This document shows positions 35,001 to 45,488 of a DNA stretch of 64,000 bases, in pieces (position 1 is the stretch's first letter; each line of letters opens with the position of its first letter). Position numbers and translations under genes: made by a program. This stretch comes from Paraphaeosphaeria minitans. Taxonomy: Eukaryota > Ascomycota > Dothideomycetes > Pleosporales > Didymosphaeriaceae. Under the pieces are notes generated by a model. That model was not told the DNA's origin. It was given only the letters and a program-made list of their open reading frames with translations, and searched no databases. Location: NCBI GenBank assembly GCA_015832175.1, contig WJXW01000012.1, forward strand, positions 206,001 to 270,000. Reading direction: 5' to 3'.

Positions 35001-37190
35001 ATATATTTATTATTGCGTATATAAACAATATCCTCGTCTTTTCTAAAAATAAATTAGACCACACTAAGTATATACAAATAGTACTAAAAGCACTAGATAA
35101 AGTATACCTTCCTATTAAACTTAAGAAATATAAGTTTAATATTAAATAACTTAAATTCCTAGAACACATTATTACTATAGAAGGAATTAAGATAGCACTA
35201 AGTAAAGTTAAATGTATTAAAAACTAGCTAATACTAAAGATAGCTAAGAACATCTAAGAATTTTTAAGATTCTGTGGATTTAACTAATAATTTATCTAAG
35301 ATTACGCAAAGGTTATAATACCCTTAATAAATCTTATAAAGAAGGACGTACCCTTTAAATAGATAAATAAGTGCGGAATGTTATTCTAACTCCTTAAAAT
35401 AGTATGTATTATAGAACCTATCCTTATTTATTTTAGAAGTAATAAACTACTACGCATTAAAATAGATACTAGCAATCTTATGCTAGACGCCTACGCTAAA
35501 TAAAAACGTAATAGTAAATAGTACCTAATTGCCTATTACTTATGCAAATTTAATAACGCTAAAACACAATATAACGTACATAATAAGGAACTCTACGCTA
35601 TTATTAAAGCCTTAAAGCACTAGAGGATCTACGCGCTTAGTTACTTAACGCTAGAAATTTACATAAATTATAAGAACCTTCTAAGGTTTATAATAACAAA
35701 AGAACTTACGCTATAATAATAAAGATAGTTATAGACTACTAGGTAGTACAAGTTTAAAATTATCTATATAGCTAGAAAAGAAAATAGCAGAGCAGACGCT
35801 CTTAGCTAACAAAGTAATCTAGTAGGAAGAAAAGCAAAAACCTTCTTTATAATACTTTAAAAAGCTAAAAATAGATCTCTAGAGCTAATAGTAGAACTAA
35901 ATTAACTTTTAGTAATTAACTAAGAAGTTCTAGAACATCTATAGACTAAGATTATCTAATAATACCACAATAACCCTATGTACAGACACCTAGGTATTAC
36001 AAAAATAATAGAACTTATCTAAAGAAATTACACCTTTAAAGGAATTAAGGAAGCTGTAATAGCTTATATCTATAAATATATAGAATGCTAGAGAAATAAA
36101 TATAGTATACATCTTAAGTATAGAGAGATATAAGCAATTAGAATACTAACAGCACTATAGAAAGATATCGCTATAGACTTTATTATAGGAATTCTAAACT
36201 CTAAGGATCTAACAACAGGAATTAAATATAATAGTATACTAGTAATAGTCTACTAACTAACTAAGTATATTAAGCTCATTCTATGCCTTAAAAGAATAAC
36301 AGCAAAAGAACTTACTTTTCTTATCCTAGATTAACTAATTAGACACCATAGAATCCTAAAAATAATTATTAGCGATAGAGACAAGCTCTTTATATTAAAT
36401 TACTAGATAACGCTTATAGCCCTACTTAGAATAAAACAAAAGCTATTAACAGCCTACTATCTATAAACAGATATATAGATAGAACGTACAAACTAAACTA
36501 TAGAAACGTACCTACACATCTACTATAATAGTTAAAAGAATAACTAGGTTTTATTACTACCTATAGTATAGTTAGCCTATAATAATAAAGTATTAGTAGT
36601 ATTAGAACATACACTGTTCTATATAAACTATAGAAGACACCTACATCTCTTTAACTAATAATTTCCTACGACAATTAAAGCAAAAGAAGCTATAGATATA
36701 GTAGAAAATATAAAGAAAATACACTAATAACTTTAAGAAAATCTTAAAAAAGCTTAGTAGCAATTAATTTTATATTAAAATAGAAAATAAAAAATAGCAC
36801 CTTAGTTAAAGAAAAGGGATAAAGCATATCTGCTTATAAAGAACCTTTAAACTTAGAAGAAAAAACACAAGAAACTAGATTATATTAAGGTTAGACTATT
36901 TTACATTTCTAAGCAAATATCACTAGTGAACTATAAGTTAGAACTACTACTAGATGCAAAGATACACCTAGTATTCTATATATTACTACTAGAACTAGCA
37001 GACCCTAATACACTAGTTAGAACTACTTTCTACTACAGAACTAAAGAAGAAAATAAATTTAAGGTTAAAAAAATTCTAGAATATAATTAGTATAGTAACG
37101 TGTACCTTATTAAGTAGAAAGGTTACTTACACAGTAAAAACACTTAGAAACTAGAGAATTATTTAAGAAACTATTAATAAAAGATTCAAG
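32010..37190 (+). pseudogene. gypsy gag-pol remnant ending in chromodomain
   Basis: The gag-like region lies in about 32,010-33,900. Protease is near 33,960-34,250. RT is near 34,640-35,260, with FIKKKDRL, LCVNYQQLN (Asn for Asp), and YINNILVFS in place of YIDDILVFS at about 35,018-35,045. RNase H lies near 35,380-35,800. Integrase is near 35,950-36,880, with ISDRDKLF and AYYLQTDIQIERTNQT equivalent to the YHPQTDGQTERxNQ motif. The chromodomain is near 37,060-37,180 (FKVKKILEY, YLIKQKGY). Stops are dominated by TAG/TAA and no intact frame remains. Confidence 0.87.
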
Positions 37191-37353
37191 AATTCTATTA
37201 ATAACCTATATAGTATAATAAGATTTATACCTAAGATAGTAAAGGCACTAGATTATTCTACAGTTCTAATAAGAAATCCTTAAAAGCGCTCTACGTTGCA
37301 GGAAATAAAAAGGGACCTAAAGGAGTTTTATTAACTACTAGATTAATAGCTTT

Positions 37354-37770
37354 ATAAGATTTAGCCTTTTTAATATTCTTTTCTTTAACTACTATTGTAT
37401 TTTTAGTATATTTATCTAGTAAGTTTATTTACTAATATAACTAATCTTTATATATACGTGTAACCTATAATTTCTCTAACGCCTCTTTATAGGCCTTAAA
37501 CGTAGCCTCCTATGTTTCTCTTAACTTTTTTATTTATACACGCAATTTCTCTTTCTCCGCTAATAAACGCTTAAACTTAGACTTTAAAACGTGTATATTA
37601 TAACACTAACCTTAGTAAATATATTCTCTATATTTTCTAGACTAAACGTGAACTTTATAAACATAGTTGTGTTTTATGCACGTTAAGCATTTCTTAATTA
37701 TAACTTTGCTAAAGGAGTTAATAAAATTAGTTAAGTAATAGTAATAGGTAGTGCTAGACTTAGAAAGTTA
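37354..37770 (-). pseudogene. decayed Zn(II)2Cys6-like/coiled-coil ORF, antisense to pol
   Basis: Minus-strand partner of the ORF in the left arm. Cluster positions run from 37,689 down to 37,600 (90 bp, 30 residues): two Cys remain as TGC and four read TAT, one more lost than in the other arm. The coiled-coil part (EALEKL-like) follows toward 37,400. It lies between the chromodomain and the 3' LTR on the opposite strand. Confidence 0.5.
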
Positions 37771-38299
37771 TTTAGGTATAATATAAATAAGCTAACACTA
37801 CTTATAACGTAGGATAAGCTCTAGTTATAACTAGGCATAAGATATAGTTATATAATTTAAGGATAAATTCTAGTAAAGAGGGAGATAATATTAAGATCTA
37901 AAGGCTAGGCCTCCTAGGATCTTTATATATATCTATATTTATTATTTAAGCGGCACAGCATAAGAGGTTATATAACCTAATTAGTGTAATTAGAGCGCTA
38001 AGACAACTAATTATACTAAGCACTTAATATACTAAGTAACTAATTAGTGCTTAATTAGTTTAATTAAAGTGATTAGTTCACTAATTACTTAAAGTATATA
38101 AGAACGCGAGGATAGGCTCTCTATACTTATATTTAATCTATTTATTAATCTATTATTTAGATTCTAGCAGACTAAATTGTTAACTTGTTACACTTTGTAA
38201 GATACTATTATATTAACAAGACCTTCTACCTTCTGTAAGTACTCCTGCCCGAGAACCAACCTTAACCCTTTAGGACTAGCTACCCTCTTGGATTTAACA
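37354..38299 (+). repeat. right inverted arm (946 bp), includes 3' LTR
   Basis: Inverted match to 30,651-31,592. It holds the antisense Zn-cluster-like ORF (37,354-37,770) and the LTR end. The outer 60-70 bp (for example CCTGCCCGAGAACCAACC) is nearly free of RIP changes, as is the outer tip of the left arm. Confidence 0.88.
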
Positions 38300-38616
38300 G
38301 CTAGGAACAGCCACATTGTACGCCAGAGTTCCAGAAGGCAGCAGCATCGAAGAACAAATCAAACAACACCAGAGTGAAGGTTCCAACCCCGGAAACACAA
38401 AGTTCTCGCCCCCCACTCGTTTGAGAGCTTTAAGAACAATTACTGTAACTCATGGGGAGTAACAATACCGCCAAATAGGACAAATGAGGACCGGTAGAGT
38501 GCAGAAGAATTTCTGAGCTCGAGATACCGCTCCGCAATGTAGTCTTTAGGATTGACCAAGGGCATCGAACAGATGGAGGACGCTGAGTTTCAACTGCAGA
38601 CTGTCTGCCTTTAGGG
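38300..38616. other. junction between TE block and gene-rich DNA
   Basis: Composition changes from TpA-rich to normal within a few bases of 38,299, the end of the gypsy LTR. No gene is seen. The segment is probably the 3' flank and 3' UTR of the next gene. Confidence 0.6.
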
Positions 38617-40248
38617 CTAGGCGGGCGGATCATGAGTGACGGCTGAGTCCTCGGTGTCATATTGGAAGTCCATGTCGACGGTGGTCTCGCAATCGGCATT
38701 GTTAACGTCGGCTGTTAGGGCATTGCCGAAATCGCCCTCCACAACTGGCTGGACACGCATTTGTAACCGAAAGTTGACAGTCTCTGCCTCGCTCATTGGC
38801 ATAGCGTTGGTGCCACAATTAGTGTTGTTGCCAGGGCCGACTTCATTAGCAACACCAGTCCCGATAACCGCCTGACTATCAGATACATTGTTGTAGGTCT
38901 GCGGGTCCTTAACCACCTGCTTCTCATGGACCTGCTGCTCACCGCTAGCATTACCCCGAGAAATACCAAGTGTCACCTCAGTACCCTGGCCGTTCGTCAC
39001 CTCTTCCCGGTCTGCAGAGTCTTGAATGTTGCGGTATCTTTTGATGCCATAAGCCGACGGACGAACAAGATGGTAGAAGTGCGCAACCTGGCCTGAACTA
39101 ATCACCCAGTCGAAGTCGTCTTTACAGAAGCTCCGGATCTGGTCGAAGGAGCACTTGTAGAGGTCTTTCCATACGACGATCTGGGTCATCTCGAGCTGCC
39201 GGGCGGGAGCCTCACGCACAAAGCGGGGCTCGGCGTTCTTGGTTCTCAGTTGAGCTGATCCCTGCGCGTCCTTGTTCTGTCCAACCCGGGTGCTGTTCTT
39301 AGCGGCGATGCTGGATGAAGCTTTCGTCAAGCGCGCCAGGCCCCTACGGGCTTCAGCTGCCGTCGGGCGCGGGATATCTGCCTCGTTCTTAAGGCCGTAT
39401 TGGTTGTACTGCTCGTCGAGAGAAAGTAGATGACGATTTCGAATCCACTCACTGCTAACCTTTCCATCAGGAAAGCACTGCAGGACCGTGGCCTCATTGG
39501 CGGTCTTCTGGTAGCTTAATCCCACCTCGTCACAGAAGTAAGTGATTAACGATTCCCGGTAGAGCATCGAGCCATACCAGGTTGTTAGATCATTCTCTTG
39601 AGGTCGCCTCTCTGCATCAGTGTCTTTGTCTTGATTAGATCGCTTCGGGATGTTGATTGTCTTGATCGAACGGTACGGCAAGTTTTCGTTCACCCGAGCT
39701 TCCACTTTCTTCACCTGCTTCTCCTCCTCGGTCTCGTTTCCGGTCTCGTCTTTATTCTTCTTCTCGACCCTGTCGTTGGGCCCCGCGTCAATTTCTATAT
39801 CGTCGACTCTTTTGGAACCTTGCACTAGCTCGTTATGCTCCGCGACTGAGTGCTTTGAGCCCTTATAAGAATCATTGACCACGAGTTTTTCGCGCTTTCG
39901 AGGTGTGCTAGCTATGTTTTTGTTGACGCTGTCCGATACCAGCTCTTCGGGAAAGGGAAAGATGATACCTCCATGGGCACCAGCAGCCGACAGCCTAGTT
40001 GCACCCTGAACGGGGAAGGAAGCGGCCGAGGTGGAGTTAGCAAAGGTCTGCATGTCGCTCAGCGCAAACGCGTCCAGGACCGCGCCAGAGCTTGCCAGGA
40101 CAGAGTTTGAGTCGCGATTGCCGTTAGGTTGGGAAAGTTCCTGGTTGGACGCCTTCGACGAACATCTCTGCGGAGACGATGGACTGCCGCAGTCGCCTTG
40201 TTCGGTGAGGAGAGCGGCTGCCTTGTTGCTTCGATTGCTGTACGACAT
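38617..40248 (-). CDS. hypothetical acidic protein, 543 aa
   Basis: An uninterrupted 543-residue frame starting MSYSNRSNKAA, with normal codon use and no obvious intron. I recognise no family. The N-terminal 200 residues are low-complexity, Ser/Asn-rich, then charged (Lys/Glu-rich around 160-185), with a small basic patch TPRKREK near 115-121 that could be a nuclear signal. Two better-ordered segments with many aromatics lie at about 220-290 (WYGSMLYRESLITYFCDEVG) and 350-410 (VVWKDLYKCSFDQIRSF, VRPSAYGIKRYRN). The tail is acidic. No signal peptide or membrane segment is seen. The stop is about 320 bp from the RIP block, so it is the first gene at the isochore edge. Its length and lack of homology suggest a lineage-restricted gene. 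Confidence 0.7.
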   Translation of the reverse strand: MSYSNRSNKAAALLTEQGDCGSPSSPQRCSSKASNQELSQPNGNRDSNSVLASSGAVLDAFALSDMQTFANSTSAASFPVQGATRLSAAGAHGGIIFPFPEELVSDSVNKNIASTPRKREKLVVNDSYKGSKHSVAEHNELVQGSKRVDDIEIDAGPNDRVEKKNKDETGNETEEEKQVKKVEARVNENLPYRSIKTINIPKRSNQDKDTDAERRPQENDLTTWYGSMLYRESLITYFCDEVGLSYQKTANEATVLQCFPDGKVSSEWIRNRHLLSLDEQYNQYGLKNEADIPRPTAAEARRGLARLTKASSSIAAKNSTRVGQNKDAQGSAQLRTKNAEPRFVREAPARQLEMTQIVVWKDLYKCSFDQIRSFCKDDFDWVISSGQVAHFYHLVRPSAYGIKRYRNIQDSADREEVTNGQGTEVTLGISRGNASGEQQVHEKQVVKDPQTYNNVSDSQAVIGTGVANEVGPGNNTNCGTNAMPMSEAETVNFRLQMRVQPVVEGDFGNALTADVNNADCETTVDMDFQYDTEDSAVTHDPPA

Positions 40249-41994
40249 TTTCTTGTAGAGCAGCCTTGTCAGCTGTGATCGCTTATTGCGTGCTTTGTAG
40301 CTGGCAGAAAAGACGCAAGAGCTATGAATATGATGCGGCCGAGGACGCAGATACTAAGGACTGCGGATTTGACGAAGATTGAAGCGCAAACTCACTGGTG
40401 GCTTGTGGTGCTATGTGGGATCCCACGCCAATCGATGTGGGTATAGACGTGCCTCTAGGAAGACGGGTGGATTGGACGCACACGGTCGGCACGAAACCAA
40501 GTGAGCCCTAGCAGTTGCCTCGTGGAGCTTCTGATTTGGCCGTTGATGTCAGTCAATGTGGGCGGTGTGGGTGAAGCTGTCGATATGTATGAAAAAAATG
40601 CATAGGGTTGATAGCGAGTTACCGTTGCTGTAGGGCGCTGAGGAAAGCAGGGAGCATCTGGAAAAGACGCGCCGCCAATACAAGCAACAGTTGTAAGATA
40701 AGCGAGGACTTACTATTGAAACCGACGAGATTGTGGTGGTAGAAGTGGTGGTATGTGGTGTTGGAGCAGTGCACTGTGAAGGGATTATTTATACTGGGGA
40801 TTAGGTACCTATAAGCGGAACGAGCACGACGCAACTGCCCATCCCAGAGCTGCTGCACCGCTATAAAGCTCACTAGGAGAATGAAACGGCCCACGAATAT
40901 GTAGGTCGACTTGAACAAGGCTTTCCTAGTCCGCAACAGTAAACGCAAGCGAGTTGCAAGCCAAAGACGAGGCAAAAGTGCGGCGGGTTACGATGTGCGT
41001 CAACAAAAGAGCTACCTAGTTGTTGCAGCCTCAGAGTAAATCAACTTCATAAGCAACATGGAAAAGTCCTCAATTTATTCTAGACACGCGATTCAGCGTA
41101 TTCAGAGTACTTTATCTTGCGTTAGCTATCCCAAACAATCTGATATTGCTTGCTGCTCGTCAGCGCATTCTAACAAACACTATATCATCATCGCATATCG
41201 ATAAATAGTTGCGCCAAAATCACAGTATTTTCACATGTGTCCGTTCGCTCAACTACGGCTCAAGTTCGCCTTAGGATGGCTACACACCTAATATTATCGT
41301 TTGAGAGCCTTTTCGTTAACCAGGCCTGTTCTCATGCTGTGAGACTGGATCTGCCCAAGATGCGACCCTATACATCTTCCCACACTCCGAGGTACGTTCG
41401 GCCGCTGCCGGCGCAGCAGTATGCAGCTATACACTACTGCAGGCTTACCATCAGCAGCAGCATGGCACGCACCACCGCGCAACGGCCACAGTACATACAC
41501 CGCTTTGCAGTCAGAAAAACTATGCCGAAATTCAGGCGGGCAATAAAGTGGTGGATGACCAAATGGTGCTTGATCCAGGTCCACAGTACACTTGGAGGAC
41601 GTTGTTGCTTAGATCAGTGCCACGGTTTTACCTACTAACATATTCCGCATAAAGACTGCGGCGTGAGCGAGCACTAAGAAAACATGACCAAGATCAATAA
41701 TAAGCAATGAAGACGTGCAAAGCCAAGGCGCTGAGAACGACTGAGGATGGCGCCGCGTTGAAGTAGAAGCAGGCGACATGTTGTTCTACATTGACAACCA
41801 TGTGCGCAAGTGCAGCTGAAGGTGGAACAGATATAGCAAATGCATGGAACATTCGGAGCTGCGAATTATGTACGATTACGCTTGATTCTTCATATGGTTC
41901 AAAGTACGCCGATACCATGCTATTTATTTACAGAATCCAATACGACTATTGTAGTCCGCTAATGCGATGAGACTCCAGAGAAATACGTTCTCCC
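40249..41994. other. intergenic, no supported gene
   Basis: 1.7 kb of normal-composition DNA between two minus-strand genes. Open stretches at 40,619-40,975 (minus), 41,237-41,638 (plus) and 41,694-41,918 (minus) lack domains, sensible starts or splice partners. It presumably holds the promoter of the gene ending at 38,617 and the 3' flank of the secreted-protein gene. Confidence 0.5.
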
Positions 41995-42613
41995 TTACTC
42001 GGTGTACCAGCAGCCGATCGGGCTGTCGGTCTTGATGGCCGAGGCGGTCACACCTAGAACTCATTGTTAACAGTGCTCTAAAAGAGGAAGATTCACATAT
42101 ATACATACTTGTGCAGTTCTCGTTCCACCCAGGCTTGTCGAGGCCCTGGAGCCACAAGCTCCACGCTCCGTCGATAGAGCCGGGGCACGCTTGGAGTCCC
42201 GTGCCCTTGAACTTGAGCTCGCCGTTGACGATTTCCCAGCCCTTGTTCTCTCCGTTCTTAGGAAGAGGCTGGACTCCGGTGGTGTATCCAATGAGACCTT
42301 GGCCCATGCCGGAGCGGTCCACGAAGACGGTCTGGGGCCTGGCAGAGCTCTTGCTCTCCCAGAGGTGGAGCTCCTTCTCCGCGTTAATGTAGAAGGTAGC
42401 GAAGTTGGACTTGGAATCGCAGGATGCGTTCTGAGACTTTGCGTTGACGAGAAGGCTAGAGTGAGCGGCTTGAACACCGCTATTCTGGATCTCAGAGCCG
42501 GAGCGGATAGTGATGACACCGAAACCCTGGCCCGTAGCGATGGGGGTCGTCTGAGGAAAGGCGGAAGCCGTCAAAGCGGCAGCCGAGGCGATGAAAGCGG
42601 TGGTGAACTGCAT
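41995..42613 (-). CDS. secreted four-Cys cell-wall protein (IgE-binding/PhiA-like), 187 aa
   Basis: Two exons: 42,613-42,109 and 42,053-41,995. The 54-bp intron has donor GTATGT and acceptor TTCTAG, and splicing gives NENCTS-VTASAIKTDSPIGCWYTE and a stop. Without the intron the frame runs on into unrelated sequence. Residues 1-19 are a signal peptide (MQFTTAFIASAAALTASAF). The mature protein has four Cys (65, 143, 167, 183), enough for two disulfides. It has the GFGVITIRSGSEIQ opening and the DGAWSLWL..P..NENC..V......PIGCWY ending seen in the fungal secreted family annotated as IgE-binding or PhiA-like cell-wall proteins. A TATA box lies about 115 bp upstream. Function in this family is poorly known; cell-wall or conidial surface is likely. 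Confidence 0.85.
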
Positions 42614-42725
42614 GTTGATGATGTAGCGATGGTGTTGTTGTTGGTATTAGATTATGACTAGAAGTCTTAGGGTGAACGTTGGATGAATGACTGCTGATGA
42701 TGGTGGAACTGACGAGGAGGTACTT

Positions 42726-42740
42726 GGTTTTATATGCCTC
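42726..42740 (-). promoter_or_regulatory. TATA box of secreted-protein gene
   Basis: The minus strand reads GAGGCATATAAAACC, about 115 bp upstream of the ATG at 42,613. It is consistent with a strongly expressed secreted-protein gene. Confidence 0.5.
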
Positions 42741-44933
42741 TACCCCGCTGCCCCTCTCTATGTCGGCCTCGAGCCACCGCGATTGAAATTGAGGCTGAGG
42801 GCTCGACATGCAACGGTACGAAGTCACGCAGCCTCATGCAGGCCAGCTCAGAAGGACCCGAGTGTGTGCTACTCCACAATTCGGAGAAAATCTACACCGC
42901 GTCCTCCCGCGAGCCGAGTTTAAACAATTAAAACACCCTTTTAGCGACGCAGGTCCGTACCTACAACGCTGCTGTCCTATTGAAATGCATGGGCAGTGCA
43001 TGAGAATGATGTCAATCGCCACCGGCCAGCGGACGTTTGTAGATCGATAACGCTGGAAAGGGTTAGAGAACCGTTAGTGCTACGCTTTGGGCAGCCTCCT
43101 ATTCGTCAGTGTCGGGCCGAAAGGCGGAAGGCGAGTATTGGAAGGTGGAGTTTGGACGACATCACCTACCTAGTCTTCTCCATCCTCTCCCCTCCGCATT
43201 CCATCTGTTCGTGCTTCACGTTACCATCAGGTTGTCGCTGGCTGGTCCACTCCCATTCTAGTCACTGAAAGGGTCCCGCTCGGTGCGATTCGGAGAAATC
43301 TAGCATCTGCCTCACCTTTTTTCAGACCTCACGCTATTGAGTTAGTCCTGGTTATATCAGTGCTGAGCATCGATTGGGTACAAAGCAATGGACTGTATAG
43401 TTCAAAGCTTGTTAGTGTTGCCTATGGTGACCGACAATCTTGGTCATTTCACACGACACAACTGTGCATCAACACCACTGTTCTGGAAAGAAAGTTCGTC
43501 AACAAGCAATGACACACCGGGACCTCGAGCGTTCAGGGCTATTTCAATGTTTGCTCTAGAAGGGGTAACAGCACATTTTGCTCTGCCCCATTGATACAGT
43601 ACACCAGTAGGTTCAAAAGTGGTCTTCTATTATATTGGCAATTATAGGCTGGGTTATGAGAAGTTATTGTGCATAGCACACATCGACTAGGTATAGCTCT
43701 TCCCATCGAGTTTATTACCATTTGTGGCGTGCAGGCGCATGTGCAAAAGAGAACTCTTTCACACGTACGCGATAGATGATCTATATACCATGGACCCTTG
43801 TTTCCACACCATTCCAGGTACCTGCGCAGTGGATGTTCATGCGGTGGGGCAAACACAGGATGAGGGGCCTTGCAGTTTTTCATATAAGGATCGAGATTGG
43901 TGGTTTCGCCAGATGATACGCGCGATCAAAGCTTGTCTTGCTGCGGTTTTATACTTCTCGATGCCGTGGATGCGCATGAATGGCCGAGGACGTGCAATGA
44001 TCCACAGTTTGGGTTACAACAAAGCGCGCACAGGTGCGGAAAAGCACAGTCAAAGCATGCGAAAGCAGCGGTGTGGTAACGAAGACGATTATATCGCGAA
44101 GGAGGGTGATGTTGGATAAATCCAAGACATAATGAGAACGTGCGGTCGTGGAGGACGACATTTGGCGTCGCAGCGTGCGTCCTGATAGCTGGCAGTATAT
44201 CCTCCAATTACCTCTTGTGCACCTGCACATTTGAGTTAGCAAATCCTCACCGACGGAGAATCTCAGATGCGATTACAGGCTGTCAAAACATGTCAAACGC
44301 TGTCTTGGCCGATCTGATACAAGCGCCGTCGCAAGTCATGGGCACGACGAAACGATTACGGCCACTGTACCGCGATTTTGATTACGCGGGAATAAACCCA
44401 CCACTCATTACCACTAATTCCAGAGAGTCCAATTAGTTGAGGGGCGAGACTGTAAAGCAGGCTGCGACAGGCTGCGGATGAACAGCGGGACGTACCTAGG
44501 GCTACATAGGTGGGTGTCGATAGATGCAGTTGCCGGATCTTACGCTAAGATATGCTCGTCGGGAAAGGCCACCGTAGCTTGCGCCCATAAGCTGCCTTGA
44601 TTCCGTCTGGCAAGGTGTAATTAGTGCTTGAATACTCCACACCGTGAAGTTCGATTTTGATCGATGTTCGAAACTTTCAGCTGGAAAGAACAGGAGCGGC
44701 ACCGTAGTTCCTCGGGCCTCTGGGTATGCTGCAGGTGATTTTCTGTATGATATGATCAAGTCTAACTGTCACTCGGGAATAGAGGAATGTCAGTTGAGAG
44801 AAGCTCTATGAGAGGACAAGTTGGGGTTCTAGAACGCACACGTGATCCCTATAGCGCGTTTCAAGGCGACCTCGCGAGCGCTTTCCCAGTCACTCTCTGT
44901 CACAGGCTTGGCTTGAAAGCTTAACCACAGTTT

Positions 44934-44965
44934 CACGATGCTGAATCCCCACGATGCTGAATCCC
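44934..44965 (+). repeat. 16-bp perfect tandem duplication
   Basis: CACGATGCTGAATCCC occurs twice back to back, about 520 bp upstream of the HHKG-repeat gene. It includes two ATGs but opens no convincing reading frame. Confidence 0.85.
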
Positions 44966-45488
44966 GTTGCCGCGTCCTCTGCTCGCACTGAACCAGACTT
45001 CTCTACGCTGTCCGGCTACGCGCTGGCGACCCGTCTACAGGGAATGACGACGAACCTCGGTGGTTTACCTAACCGTAAGCAACTGAATGATGGTCTTTTA
45101 CTGCTGGCATGGCACATGCAGTGCCTGATCGCCTTCTGAAACCAGAGTACTGTCCAATGCGAGCATCTTGGGGATGGAAGTAAGTACGACCATGTCTAGT
45201 AGCTTTTCAGCCACCCGCTCGCTTCTAAGTTGAACAGCCTGGAGGGGAATGGCTAGGCGGTTACGGTATGAACCGCTCATGGGAGTACTTAAGATAGTCT
45301 CAAGTCCCAAGACCCAAGGCCTCATCTCGCAACTCACCTTCTCTTCCGACCTTTCCAGTCCTCCAGCTTTCCATTCCATTCACTTCTACGTCGATTGACT
45401 CGACCCATTTTTTCAGTTCTTCCACACTGCAATCAGTCCTTTGATATTACCACTTCGGACCTTTAAATTATCCCATCCTTTAGTCAAC

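Larger units (their letters stand above)
31640..38299 (+). mobile_element. RIP-damaged Ty3/gypsy chromovirus with inverted-arm 3' end
   Basis: The left LTR-like end begins TGTAATAGAACAG at 31,640 and ends TTTAATA at 32,004. Its last 190 bp match 38,110-38,299 directly, which ends GGATTTAACA. Between them lie gag-like sequence, protease, RT, RNase H, integrase and chromodomain on the plus strand. The upstream halves of the two LTRs do not match well, so the ends may come from different family members or a recombinant. The right end abuts normal-composition DNA within one or two bases. Confidence 0.82.
42614..45488. other. 2.9-kb intergenic region, no supported gene
   Basis: It lies between two divergently transcribed secreted-protein genes (41,995-42,613 minus and 45,489-46,068 plus). 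Many short open stretches occur on both strands, but none has a recognisable domain, codon bias or splice structure. A perfect 16-bp tandem duplication (CACGATGCTGAATCCC twice) is at 44,934-44,965. Its length suggests regulatory DNA or an unrecognised non-coding RNA. Confidence 0.5.

Noticed and set aside
34987..35169. 60-codon minus-strand open stretch
   Set aside because: It is antisense over the gypsy reverse transcriptase catalytic region, which explains the sequence on the plus strand.
1..38299. TAG/TAA readthrough suggesting a recoded genetic system
   Set aside because: In-frame TAG/TAA sit where Gln or Trp is expected and go together with Asp-to-Asn and Met loss on both strands. RIP explains all of it, and the genes to the right use the standard code.
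38430..38699. Minus-strand frame ending MSYSNCS, similar to the MSYSNRS start of the 543-aa gene
   Set aside because: The nucleotide match is poor and the frame overlaps the real gene's C-terminus. Coincidence is the simplest reading.
40619..40975. 118-codon minus-strand open stretch with hydrophobic segments
   Set aside because: Leu/Arg composition without a signal peptide, no family, and no splice partner; probably chance.
41237..41638. 133-codon plus-strand open stretch
   Set aside because: An equally long antisense frame overlaps it, and there is no domain or plausible codon use.
41924..42613. Reading the secreted protein as an unspliced 229-residue frame
   Set aside because: The last 60 residues come from intron and wrong-frame sequence. 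A canonical 54-bp intron gives a family-like C-terminus with the fourth Cys.
43724..44119. 131-codon plus-strand open stretch
   Set aside because: No domain, overlapping open frames on the other strand, and Trp/Met/Cys-rich composition unlike nearby genes.
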